Assembly: GCA_963575745.1 (NCBI GenBank) | Contig: CAUYUJ010009491.1 | Location: forward strand, 62,001 to 126,000 | From: Prorocentrum cordatum | Taxonomy: Eukaryota; Sar; Dinophyceae; Prorocentrales; Prorocentraceae | Length of the DNA stretch: 64,000 bases | Reading direction: 5' to 3' | Part shown: piece by piece, positions 12,101 through 23,339 of the stretch | Numbering within the stretch: position 1 is the first letter of the stretch | Layout: every line of letters starts with the position of its first letter | Notes under the pieces: model-generated | What the model was told of the DNA's origin: nothing | Database searches by the model: none | What the model saw: only the letters and a program-made list of their open reading frames with translations | Program-made: the position numbers and the translations under genes

Positions 12101-13105
12101 CTCGGCCCCGACCGCCGCCGCTGCGCCCCGCCCCCCAGGAAGCTCTGGAAACTCATTGGAAACTGGGACCCCCCCCCTCTGCTTCGTGGCTGCGTGGCGA
12201 CATCCTAGACCCTACCCTACCCCCACCAACCATCCATTCACTTGCATCGATGGGAGGCGGGTGCAGGGTTCTGACTTCCACACTTGCTCGGCGAGTTCCG
12301 AACCCCATCCCCTGTGCCCTGAATCGTTGATCGGCGAAGGTGCATCTCGGACTTCGCCCCCGAATTGCTTGTCCACGCAAAGTCACCACGAGCGACACAA
12401 CCACATCGACATTTACAAATCACCAAGTAAACCGGGAACGCAGCACAAGCCGACCTGCAATAAGAAATCCTATGTATTGAACAGTGGCCTGGACAACCAG
12501 TGACCTGCACAGCAAATCAGCAATGCAATCGTTTTGCATGCATGTGGAGATCCCCCGGAACCCGATAGGCCAACGATGCCCCCTTGTATCTCGCGTGCTT
12601 CGGCCACGCACCAGCACCGCCGACGCGGAGAACATCGGGTTCCACATCGAACCGCGTCGCCAATGCATCGGCGATGCGGCGCGATAGTCCGACCCCATGT
12701 ATTTGGACCCCAAATGGGAGCCCGAAAACAAAAACTCTGGAAACTCTCGGAGGCGACCCTCAACACCTGCAGTAAAGATGCGCGGCAAGGATTCAAGGGC
12801 CTTGGCCAACCATGTTGAGGTGTTTTTGAACGGGGCTGGCCCGCGAAAGCTGCCAGGGATGGGCCGACGGGGCAAGGGAGCAAGGCGAACCTCGGAAGGC
12901 TCCTCATCCGTACTGTGCGGGTTGACTGGACGGTCCGTCTGCTTCGTGGCGGCCCCGCGCCGCGCGCGCGCGCGGGCCGCCCCCCGGGCGCTGGTCGTCA
13001 GCAGCCCGGCACCCGCCAGCCAGAGGGCCACCGCCGGCGGAGGGCCCGCCGCGGACAGGAGGGCGTACGCCCCAGCGCCACCCGCCTGCGGGCGACACCG
13101 TCGGC
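12100..13105. other. Intergenic DNA, no confident gene
   Basis: Mostly unique-looking sequence. A 203-codon minus-strand frame (12420-13031) has mixed composition but no recognisable domain. It overlaps a dispersed motif of the CATCGGCGATGCGGCGC type (about 12655-12690) that recurs near 49.8 and 61.1 kb. No gene is called. Confidence 0.35.
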
Positions 13106-13211
13106 GCCGACGGCGGAGCTGACGACGACGACGCCAGCGACGCCGACGACGCCGACGACAACGACGACGGCGACGTCAGCGCCCGCGCACGGGGCGACTA
13201 CAACGACGACC

Positions 13212-13262
<51 letters not shown>

Positions 13263-13400
13263 ACGGCGACCACTACGACGCCGACGGACGACGTCAAAAC
13301 CGAGGTCGTCGACGACGGCGGCGACGACGCCATTCACCGCCGAAGTAGTCGACGACGGCGGCGACCTCGAATATGTTGGCGACGACGTCGTTGGCGACCG
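13106..13400. repeat. GAC trinucleotide array
   Basis: Imperfect (GAC)n with a pure core near 13215-13255, preceded by a GC-rich block at 12950-13105. Only Thr, Asp or Val homopolymer readings result. Confidence 0.85.
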
Positions 13401-14310
13401 CGACGGCGACGGAGGGGAGGACGGCCGGGGGAGGGGGGAAACAGCCGTCTTGGCGCCACAGCGGGCCGTCTTGGCGCCTTCTTGGGGGCCTGTTGGGCCG
13501 TCGCGATGAGATCAGATAAGCCTTTGGCGCTCTTTCGAGCCGCGGGAAGCCGGTCAGGATAAGGGCGGCAAAACTCTGCAAACACATATCAAATATTAGC
13601 CAGCGTAGGCCCCGAACAATAGGTCATTGCAGTCTGCGTGGCGCAACCAGCGCGGCGCAATGTTTGCAACGCAACCTACGTAACGAAGCGATGCGACGCA
13701 ATGGTTTCGGGACCGGTGTCGGCTTATGCGATGCAGCCTTTTTTTCCTGGCGAGGGGCGGCGACGGGAGGCACTTGCTTTTTGATCCAGTGCAGCAAAGC
13801 GCGCCATCTTGCAACTCACACCCACGTCCTGGAACGCACGTTGGAAGAGCTCCGATACCGTTCGCCCACGCAACGCAATGCTCTTTCTGCTCTTGGGTTT
13901 CGGGCTGGCGACGCAGGGCTCTGAACTTGCGACAGCATAAAACGCCGCAGTGATCAAGGTGCTCACGTATCCCTCGCTCGCCCCGCTTTTTCAAGCCAGC
14001 GCTGGGACAGATACCGTGGTATTTTGTGCGAGCACGCGGGCGTGCATCTCTGCCTGCCGCTCGAAGTTGCGTCGGTCGCCGATGCCCGTTCGCTTCACAA
14101 TTTGCTGATGCTGGACTATAAAAAAGGGTCTCGATGGATCAATACAGCGCAGATCCATTCAACGTGCCACGTTTGCGCAAGTAGACGTCCCTGATTTCCT
14201 CCAGTGCGAACGTGCGCCCAGGATTTTGCACGGCAGAGCTTAATCCAGAATGCCAGTTCTCAGGATGCGTCTTGACCACTTGCCCTAATTCCTGTAACTT
14301 CGTAGGCGCG
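13401..14310. other. Intergenic DNA, no recognisable gene
   Basis: Unique-looking, with repeated CAACGCAA/GCGACGCAA-type words near 13640-13710. Overlapping open frames on both strands of about 80-130 codons show no domain and no consistent coding bias. Confidence 0.35.
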
Positions 14311-14815
14311 CATACACATAGGCCAGGTTGACCAGGCAGATGTCTAGCACGAGGACTTGTTGAGGATGTCTCGAGAGAGACGCTGGTTTTCACGTGTCCA
14401 GGTCGCCCAGGCGGATGTCTAGCACGAGGATGTGTTGAGAATGTCTCGAGCGAACCGTTCATTTTCACGTGCGCAGGTCGCCCAGGCGGATGTCGAACAA
14501 GAAGATGTGTTGAGGATGCCTCGAGCGAAACGCTTGCCTTCACGTGTGAAGGTCGCCCAGGCGGATGTCTAGCATGAGGATGTTTCCGAATATGTGTTTA
14601 GCGAAACGCTTGTTTTCACGCGCCCAGGTCGCCTTGGCGGATGTGTAAAATGAATATGTTCGAAGGATGCCTCGAGCAAACAGCTTGTTTTCGCATGTCC
14701 AGGTCGCCCAGGCGGATGTCTAGCACGAGGATGTGTTGAGGATGTGTTGAGAGAAACGCTTGGTTTCACGTTCAGGTCGCTCAGGCAGATGTCTAGCATG
14801 ACGAGGTGTTGAGAA
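14310..14815. repeat. 75-77-bp minisatellite
   Basis: About six degenerate units repeat the order GGTCGCCCAGGCGGATGTCT, AGCACGAGGATGTGTTGAGG, a CTCGAG segment and a TTTTCACG segment, at 75-77-bp spacing (14327, 14402, 14478, 14552, 14627, 14703, 14776). Confidence 0.85.
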
Positions 14816-14882
14816 CGTCTCTCTCTCTCTCTGTCTCTCTCCCCCTCTCTCTCTCTCTCTCTAGAGAGAGAGAGAGAGAGAA
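14816..14882. repeat. (CT)n/(AG)n hairpin-forming microsatellite
   Basis: A CT run of about 45 bases is followed directly by a short AG run, so the two halves are reverse complements and could fold on themselves. Confidence 0.85.
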
Positions 14883-14999
14883 CAACAAAAAAGACGCCTG
14901 GTTTCACGTGTCCAGGTCGCGCAGGCGGATTTCTCTAACATGAGGATTTGTTGAGGCTGTCTCGTGCGAGACATTTGTCGCAGTAGAGTGCGTCGCAGT

Positions 15000-16400
15000 T
15001 CAACCCCGCCCGTGCCTGGGGCGTCCCCAGACTTCCTGGCGCGCCCCCTGGCGCGTCCCTTTGAGACGTTCCGGCGTGACGTGCCCTGGCACGTCCCCCA
15101 GCGGGCCACTCGGCGTGGCACGTTCCCCAGCTCGTCCTCTGTCGCGTTCCCTCGCTCGTCCTCAGGCGTTTCCCCTGCCCGTTCCGTGGCGGGCCCCTTT
15201 GCAACGTCCCTTGGCACGACGTCCTCTGGCCGCCCCATGGCGCGCGCTCTGGCACGTCCCGTGGCAGGTCCCTGACACGTCCAGAGCGCGTCCCCTGATA
15301 CGTCCCCTGACGCGTCCCCTGGCGCATCCCCTATTGCGCCCCTGGAACATCCTGTGGCGCATCCGTGAGCCTGTGCCCTGTGTCGTCTCGTTCCTCTTCG
15401 GAGCTGGGTCGGATTTTAAAGTCGAGTTGATTGAACGTCCTCCAAGTTTCTACTTCAACTAGCTCTGGGGTGGCTACTATGTGCTCAGGCAGCTCGAGCT
15501 CAAGATCCAGGTCAGTTCGGTCAGGACTCGAATGCCAAGGATGACTCGATCCACAATACTATGGAACACAATCGCGGCAGGGCACATCGCAGTTCAACGC
15601 GGCACAGCACAGCCCTGGGCACGGTACACCAAGATCGATACACTCAACATTGCAATTGCCCGTCGCCCAATCAAAAATCTTGAAAACGCTGCCATGCCTC
15701 ACATTTCCATATCCCTTTCCGCGTTTGTGGGCCGATCGTACTTGCGAAGGAAAACGTGCGCCTGCGGACACATCATTTATCGAGGATCCTACATGGCGGC
15801 GAACTTTCCTCGAGCGGGCACGCGCGAAACGCGTTATTTGAAAGCACAATGGGGCTTTACTTTGTTTGTTATCGCGCGGAAGTCTGCCAGACCTTTTCGA
15901 ACTTGGCACTGGGGACATTGTGTGAAGATGATCGGCCAACGAACACGGAAAGGGTCTTAGAACTGCGAGGCATGGAAACGTCTTATAAGGACCTGGATAG
16001 GGCGATGGGTAGTGGCAATGCTGAAGATATCGATGGTGATGATACTATGCCACGGGCTGTGTTGTACTGCGCTGCGCTGGGCCGTGCCGAACAGCGACGT
16101 GCCATGGGACGCGCCAGGGGACATGCCACCGGACGCACCGTGAGACATACCAAGGGGACGGGCCGCGGAAGGTCCCAACGGGATGTGCCATGGGGACGCA
16201 CCGCGGGACGTGCCAAGAGGACGCGCTGCACGGAACGTGCCAATGGACGCGCCTCCGGACGTGCCAGGGGACGCGCCGCGCGACGCACGGGGCGTGCCAC
16301 GGAACGTGCCAGGGAACGTGCCAGGCGACGCGCCAGGTGACGTGCCAGGGGACGCGTCAGGGAACGTGCCACGGGACGCGCCAGAGACTCCGAGTATGCT
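15000..16400. repeat. Large palindromic repeat with terminal minisatellites
   Basis: The left part (15030-15370) is a tandem of CGTCCCCTGGCGCGTCCC-like words. The right part (16085-16395) is the same tandem in reverse complement (GGGACGCGCCAGGGGACG). Between them, 15470-15730 carries a conserved block that matches 53815-54060 in inverted orientation, and 15950-16080 is a diverged counterpart in the other orientation. The locus therefore looks like two copies of the 53.8-kb repeat joined head to head. Confidence 0.7.
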
Positions 16401-16780
16401 ACGCCCCGTTTGCACTCGAGATGTCAAAGGCCACGTGATTCCCTGGGCTGCGATCCATCGCAAATCCCGCTAGGCCCGCACTCCCAGCGCCTCGATCACT
16501 AGCAAGTGATGCTGCGTCCGCTCCCCAAAGGCCACGATCCCTGATAAATTACGCAGCGTCCACGCAACCAGTGCCACAACCCCTCGTCAATCACGCTTGA
16601 TTCGCGCTCCCAGCGCCAAGATGCTTTGTAACATATATTGCGCAGGTATGTCGAAGGTATGCCGAAGGCATGCCGAAGGTACTTTGACACACTCATTGAA
16701 GGCCCGCCGAAGATACGCTGAAGGTGCGCGATTTCGGTACTGTTTCTCTCGGAAACGGTTCGGGCCCAAGTTTTTGTTAG
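16401..16780. other. Intergenic DNA, nothing recognised
   Basis: A short unique-looking stretch containing a repeated GTATGCCGAAGG/GTATGTCGAAGG word (16645-16680). No coding-like frame. Confidence 0.4.
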
Positions 16781-17027
16781 TGGATCTCCTCCTCCTGGCC
16801 GCCGAAGAAAAAGAGGACAGAGGCGGGCCAGCAGCAGCGCGCGCCCCCCTCTTCCACCTCCCCCATCTCCTCAGCCTATTGCTCCTCGTTCCTCTCCACA
16901 AATTGTTATTCTGCCTCAACCTACTGTCTGTCTCACTCCTCATGCTTCTACAGCTCCTTCGTCCCCCACCTGCTGCTGCCCCTCGTCGTTTCCCGCTTCC
17001 TTTCACTACTCCTCCTCCTCCTCCTCT

Positions 17028-17058
<31 letters not shown>

Positions 17059-17350
17059 GTCCCACTCACCCTCCCCTCCCCTCCCCCCTCCCCCTCCTCC
17101 TCCTCCTCCTCCTCCTCCCTCCTCCTCTCCTCCTCCTCCTCCTCCTACCGCAAACACCTGCACTGCTCCTCCTCCTCCCCTCCCCGCCTCCTCCTCCTCC
17201 ATCTCAACCTCATCCTCCTCCGCCTCATCCTCCTCAGCATGCTGCTGCTGCTCCTCCCCTCCACATCCCCCTCCCTCTCCCTCTCCTCCTCCCTCTCTGG
17301 CGGGCGCATCGATCTGTGCCCCGTATCCTCCTCCCTCTCACGTCGCGCCG
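16781..17350. repeat. Pyrimidine tract (CCT-rich)
   Basis: More than 500 bases of C/T-dominated DNA with a CCT-rich core at 17005-17230. The open frames are Leu/Ser/Pro-rich shadows. Confidence 0.75.
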
Positions 17351-18455
17351 TGCCCGCAGCTGGCACTTTCCTTCGCCAGCTTCCAGCACGCCTGGGCCAG
17401 GGGGGGGGACCTGGCCTAGGCCCTCGTTTTGCTTTAGAAGTTGCTCGCACAACGTTTGCTTCTTGGGTCGGTCGATAATCCTCTCCCCTCCTCCTCCTTC
17501 CCTTCCTCCGTCCCTCCCCCCTGCTTCCACTCTTGTCTCTCATGGCTCCCCCCTCCTTTCCCGCCTCCTCTTCCTCGGAGGAGCTTTCCCCACCCCCCGC
17601 GGCCGCCTCCACGGCGGCGACGACGCCCAGGAGCCGCCAAGGAAGCCCTGGCGCGGGTCCATGGGGAAGAGGGGTGAGCAGCTGGAGGGGAGGTGGAGAA
17701 TGATGGGGAAGGCCTGCAGAAACACAAACCCCCGTCGCCGCGATTCGTTCGATCCTGGCGTCTGTCCTCGCTGTCGGCATCCAAAGACCGCTTGCAAGCC
17801 CAGAGCCCCTCAACGCCGAGGAAAAATCACGTCGCAGGAAATCCGTGAACGGAGCAGGGGCAGGCCAGGGCAGAGCAGGGGAAGTTGCGAGGGGAGGGCG
17901 AGGGAGGGGAGGATGGGGAGAGCGAGGGAGGGCGAGGGGGGGCGAGGAAGGGCGAGGGCGAGGGGGAGGGCGAGGGGAGGGGAGAGGAAGGGCGGGGGGC
18001 AGGAGGGAGAGGGACCTGCCACAAAGGGGAAGGTGGAGAGGCGGCGAGGGGCAAGGGGGGGCGGGAGAGGAGGGCGGCGGGCTGGCGGGTCAGGAGGTGG
18101 AAGGCGAGCGGGCTGGCGGGGCGGGGCCGTGCGCATCGGCGAGGTGCCCTGTGGCGCAGAGGCCGCGCGCGCGCGCCTCGCTGGGGCAGAGGCCGCGCAC
18201 GCGCGCGGCGGAGGCGCTCGCCGGGGCAGGGCCTGCCCCTGCGGAGGCGCCGCCCCGAGGGCGGGGCTCCACCCCCTCCTCGGGCGCGCCGCGCCGCCGA
18301 GGGCGCCGCGAGGGCGCCGCGCCGGCGCGCTCCAGGGGGGCGCGCGTGCGCACGAGGGGGAGGGGGGGAGAGGGAGGGGGGGGGAGAGAGGGCAGGGAGG
18401 GGGGGAGAGAAGGGAGGGGGGAGGGAGAGGGGGAGGGGAAGGGGGAGGGGGGAAG
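17351..18455. repeat. GC-rich block between purine (GGGGA) tracts
   Basis: 17880-18110 and 18350-18455 are G-dominated GGGAGG-type tracts. Between them (18110-18350) is a very GC-rich block with GCGCGC runs. The block directly precedes the GT-rich element. A similar GC block, purine tract and GT element order occurs at 35360-35646. Confidence 0.65.
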
Positions 18456-20090
18456 GGCAAGCTAGGTGCGCTCGCGTCATATCTGACGTCCTACCCCTCC
18501 CTCCCATCCCTTACCATGGCGCTGATTTTCTCTATCCGCGGACGCGTGTCGTAGCGGACCTGTGGCTCCGCGCGCGCGTGCGTAGTGGGTGGTGGTGCGC
18601 GTGCGTGCGTGCGTGCGTGTGTGCGTGGTTGTGGTGGTGGTGGTGGTGGTGGTGGTGGTGGTGGTGGTGGGTGGGTGGGGGGTGGGTGGGTAGGGCGGGT
18701 GGGAGGGTGGGAGGTTGGTGAGGGTGGGAGGGTGGGAGGGTGGGTGGGTGGGTGGTGGCGTGGGTGGGTGGGTGGGGGGTGGTGGGGTTGGTTGTTGGTT
18801 GGTTGGTTGGTTGGTTGGTGGCATGGTGGTTGGGTGGTGGGTGGTTGGGTGGTTGGGTGTGGGTGAAGGTGTGGGGTGTGTTGGGTGTGGGTGTGGGTTT
18901 AAGTGTGGGTGTGTGTGGGTGTGTGTGGGTTTGTGTGGGTGTGTGAGGGTGTGTGTGGTGTGTGTGGGTGTGGGGTGTGTGTGTTGGTGGGTGTGCGTGT
19001 GGGTGTGTGTTGGGTGTGTGTGTGTGTGTGGTGTGTGTGTGTGTGTTTGTGGGGGTGTGTTATTGTGGGGGTGTGTGTGGGTGTGTGGGTGTGTGTGGGG
19101 TGTGTGTGGGGGTGTGTGGTGTGGGGGTGTGTGGGTGTGTGTGTGGGTGTGGTGGGTGTGTGTGGGGGGTGTGTGGGAGTGTGTGGGGGTGTGTGGGTGT
19201 GTGTGGGTGTGTGGTTGTGTGGGTGTGTGGGTGTGTGTGGGTTGTGTGGTGGGTGTATGTGGGGTGTGTCTGGGTGTGTGAGGGTGTGTGTGGGGGTGTG
19301 TGTGGGTGTGGTGGGTGTGTGTGGGTGTGTGTGGAGTGTGGGGGTATGTGTGTGTGGTGGTGTGTGGGTGTTGAGTGCGTGGTGTGGGTGTGTGTGGTGT
19401 GGGTGTGTGTGTGTGTGGGTGTGGTGGGTGTGTGTGGGTGTGTTTTGTGTGGTGTGTGTGTGGTGTGTGTATGTGTGTGTGGGTGTGGGTGTGTGTGGGT
19501 GTGGGCGTGTGTGTGGGTGTGTGGGTGTGTGTGTGTGGGTGTGTGAGTGTGTGGGTGTGTGTGTGTGTGTGGGTGTGTGTGTGTGGGTATGTGTGTGGGT
19601 GTGTGTGTGTGTGGGTGTGTGTAGGTGTGTGTGTGTGTGGGTGTGTGTGGGTGTGTGTGTGAATGTCGTTGTGTGTGTGTGGGTGTGTGTGTGTGTGTGG
19701 GTGTGTGTGTGTGGGTGTGTGTGTGCATGTGTGCGCGTGTGCTGTGGCATGGCACGGGAGATGACGCCAGCGCTGCAGCGGGAGCACGAGTCGAAACGAG
19801 CGGAAGCGCGGAAATGAGGCCAACGCTGCAGCGGGAGCACGATTCGGAACGAGCGGAAGCACGGAAATGAGGCCAGCGCTGCAGCGGGAGCACGATTCGG
19901 AACGAGCGGGGCCCGAAAATGAGGCCGGCGCCTCAGCGAGAGCAGCATTCTGAAAAAAAATGCAGGCGAAAACCCAACTCCCGGGAATCCTGTGTGTAAA
20001 AAAGCAGGACCCGGAGGGGGGGCGAACACTCCCAGCACGTCATCAGGGGAAGAGGGAGAATAGTATTCATATTGAGAAATTGTGGAAGGG
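18456..20090 (+). repeat. GT-rich dispersed element, copy G1
   Basis: A conserved 5' block (18456-18620, including CTACCCCTCCCTCCCATCCC and TATCCGCGGACGCGTGTCGT) is followed by 1.1 kb of (GT)n/(GGGT)n. After that come three 53-bp units with GCTGCAGCGGGAGCACGA (19771, 19824, 19877) plus a decayed fourth, and a conserved 3' block (19940-20090) with GGGAATCCTGTGTGTAAAAA and AGTATTCATATTGAG. The same ends in the same order bound 35646-36568. The 461-codon minus-strand frame is a Thr/His translation of the GT core. Confidence 0.8.
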
Positions 20091-20269
20091 GGGAGGAGGA
20101 GGGAGAGGGGGAGGGGGTAGCCCGCGCCGCAGGCGCGGGGCGCCCGCCAGACCCGGCGGCGCCCCCGGCGAGCCCGACGGCCAGACGAGCGGGGAACAGT
20201 CCGATCGAAGGAGACGGGTCCAGAGGGAAACAGGCCCTGGATTCCAGGGCTGCCCCACAGGAACAACTC

Positions 20270-20627
20270 ATAATCGTCATCATCATCAGCCTCATCAGCA
20301 GCAGCAGCATCGTCAGCATCATCATCAGCATCATCGGCAGCATCATCGGCATCGTCATCGTCATCAGCATCATGAATACCACCACCATCACCATGATCAG
20401 CAGCAGCATCATCATCATCGTCATCGCCATCAACATCAACAGCATCATCGTCATCATCGTGATCATAAGTATTATCATGTACATCAACAACATGATCATC
20501 ATGATCATCATCATCATAATCGCCATCGCCATCAGCGTCATCATCATCATCATCATCATCGTCATCGTCATCATCGTCATCATCATCGTCATCACCATGA
20601 TTTGCATCATCATCATCATCATCGTCC

Positions 20628-20664
<37 letters not shown>

Positions 20665-20738
20665 CATACTCCTCCTCATCATCATCATCATCATCGACAT
20701 GCTCATCATCAAAATCATCATCGTCGCCATCGGCATCG

Positions 20739-20784
<46 letters not shown>

Positions 20785-21443
20785 TATCGTCGTCGTCACC
20801 ACAAAAATCACAATCACCATCACCATCACCATCACCATCACCATCATCATCATCATCATCATCATCAGCATCAGCATCAGCATCAGCATCATCATGTTCA
20901 TCGGCATCATTTCCATCCTCATAATCATCAGCATCGTCATCGTCATCGTCGTCATCCGCAGCAGCATCAGCATCATTAGCGACAACAGCATCAGCAGCAT
21001 TGCCATGATCAGCATGGGCATCATCATCATAATTATCACCGTCATCAGCATCAGCATCAGCCGCAGCATCATATCCATCACCATCATCATCATCATCATC
21101 ACCATCACCATCATCATCATCAGCATCATCATAAGTATCAGCCTCTGCATCGTCAACATCATCGGAAGCATCAGCATCCTCATCATAATCAGTTGCATTA
21201 TCAGAATCATCACCAGCAGCTTCTCCTTCATCTCAATTACCATCATCACAATCATCTCAAACAACAGCATCATCAACATCGTCATCATCATCACCATCAC
21301 CATAGCCATCATCAGCGTCATCATCATCATCATCATCGTCGTCGTCGTCGTCGTCACCATCACAATCAGTATCATCATCATCATCAGCATGATCAGACTC
21401 ATAATCATGCTCACCATCAACATGATCCGCATCATCATCAGCG

Positions 21444-21484
<41 letters not shown>

Positions 21485-21998
21485 GTCAGCGTCATTGTCA
21501 TCGTCATCGTCATCATCATCGTCCTCACACAAGCTTCATCATCCTCATCCGCATCCTCATCCTCATACTCATCCTCATCATCCTCCTCATTATCATCATT
21601 GTCGCCATCGTCATTGTCAGTGTCATCATCATCACCATCGACGTCACCTCCATCATCATCAGCACCATCACCATCATCGTCACAATCATCATCATCATCA
21701 GCACCATCATCATAATCATTATCATCATCGGCACCATTATCATCCTCATAATCATCAGCATCATCGTCGCCGCATCATCATCGCCATCATCATGAGCAGC
21801 AGCAGAATCAGCACCATCAGCGACAAGCGCATCAGCAGCATCGCTATCATCAGCATGGGAATCATCATCATCACAATTATCACCATCATCAGCATCAGCC
21901 GCAGCATCATCACCATCATCACCATCACCATCATCATCATCCTCATCCTTATCCGCATCATCGTCCTCACCATCAGTTGCATCAATATCATCATCATT

Positions 21999-22042
<44 letters not shown>

Positions 22043-22170
22043 AAGCATCAACATCAGCATCGACACCATCATCAGCAACATCAACATCAACATCATAACC
22101 AGTTGCAGTATCAGCAACATCATCAAAGTCTTCATCCTCATCATCATCATCATCATCATCATCTGGGGTG
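20270..22170. repeat. 1.9-kb CAT (ATC) trinucleotide array
   Basis: Almost continuous CAT repeats with scattered CAG, CGT and CAC variants. Every + strand frame is poly-His, poly-Ile or poly-Ser, and the minus strand is poly-Met or poly-Asp. It is preceded by a GC-rich block (20110-20260). Too simple to be called coding. Confidence 0.95.
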
Positions 22171-22700
22171 TCTTCATCGAGAGGTTTCGTAGGTTCCAGC
22201 TTCCAAAAAAAAGTCTGGTCGTAGTCTTTCGTATTAATAGGTTCCTTTTTATATGTGTTCTCATATGTTTCGGCCAGTTAGAGGTGGTGGAGGAGGCGGT
22301 GGAGGAGGATGAGGCGGTGGAGGAGGTGGAGGACGAGGAAAAGAACGAGGAGGAGGGAGGAAGAGGAGGAGAAGGAGGAGGGAGGAGGAGGGAGGAGGAG
22401 TAGGAGGGAGGAGGAGGGAGGAGGAGGAATAGGAGGGGGACGAAGGAGAGTGACAGATGATGTAGGGTAGGCGGCAGAGCAGTGTGAGGAATGTTGCAGG
22501 ATGTGCAAGTGTGCTGCGCATTGACATCCTCCTCCTCCTCCTCCTCCTCCTCCTTCGCGGGCCGCAGCGCTTTGCGCCGGCCGCGCGCGTCCGCCACGGG
22601 TCCCCTCCCGAGGCGGGGCGCCTGTCTGGCTGGGGCGGCGGCGTCGATGACGACGGCGACGACGGCGACGATGAGAACGGCGATGATGACGACGACGTAC
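22171..22700. other. Short unique stretch, GGA tract and GC-rich block
   Basis: 22171-22285 is AT-rich unique DNA, 22286-22445 a GGA/GAGG tract, and 22525-22690 a CTC run leading into a GC-rich/GAC block. No gene seen. Confidence 0.5.
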
Positions 22701-22761
22701 GAGAACGATAAAGGAAAAGAGGAAGCCTTGAAGGCGCCCCCTTTTCCTTTATCGTTCTCGT
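22699..22761. repeat. Perfect 21-bp inverted repeat (hairpin)
   Basis: ACGAGAACGATAAAGGAAAA plus G (22699-22719) is the exact reverse complement of 22741-22761, with a 21-nt loop. It lies in non-coding DNA about 580 bp upstream of gene 1. Confidence 0.9.
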
Positions 22762-23113
22762 GTTCTCGTGCGTCCCCTTTCCAAGGCCCAAGAGCCAATG
22801 CGCACCGTGCCGCCGTGGCCGTCATGCGAGCTAACGCGCGCACGGGCACGTCGCCAGCTTGAAAGAATTGTGAGGGTGCCTCGGGCGAGAGCGCCGTTCC
22901 TGAGTTTTGGGGCCTCTGGCCATAGCGTCTCGGGGTACAGTGTGGGGAGGTGGAGGAGAAGACGGGAGCGGAGGGGGATGAGTTTTTTTTCAGGCTGCAG
23001 ATCGGTCGCGAGACCCTGGATTCCCGAAGGTATCCTTACCCAGCGCTTCCAAAACGCCAAGATGGGACGTTAAGGGAATGCTTAACAGCAAGGGTCCCAG
23101 GGTCCAAGGGTCG

Positions 23114-23138
23114 TCCGCGTAGCCATTTGGGCTCAAAG
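23114..23138 (+). other. Relic of the dinoflagellate spliced leader
   Basis: GCGTAGCCATTTGGGCTCAA at 23117-23136 matches most of the known 22-nt dinoflagellate leader, with one T-to-G change in its T4 run and one extra A near the end. No splice donor follows it, so it is not an SL RNA gene. It lies 200 bp upstream of the gene 1 ATG, on the same strand. Leader relics mark reinserted cDNA in dinoflagellates. A chance match cannot be excluded without a genome-wide count. Confidence 0.6.
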
Positions 23139-23339
23139 TTTGTTTCGGCACGACAATGCTTCGGACTGAGAGTTCGATCGCCACTCAGATTTTTCAGCAC
23201 CTGAGTACCAGGAAGCATGTCACCAGAACGATTGTTTCGACAGGCGCTCTCAGCGCTCGAGCCATCAGAGATATGTTGGGTGCCTTGCGTCTGGACGTGC
23301 AACCCAAAACGATAAAAGGACACTAAATCCAGCCTCGGC

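Noticed and set aside
12420-13031. 203-codon minus-strand open frame
   Set aside because: Mixed composition but overlaps a dispersed repeat motif and ends in a GC-rich block; no family recognised.
18477-19862. 461-codon minus-strand open frame
   Set aside because: It is the translation of the GT core (Thr/His/Pro repeats); its length follows from a stop-free dinucleotide repeat.
19933-21715. Open frames over 500 codons through the CAT array
   Set aside because: Poly-Ile, poly-His and poly-Met homopolymers from a trinucleotide array on both strands; no complex sequence.
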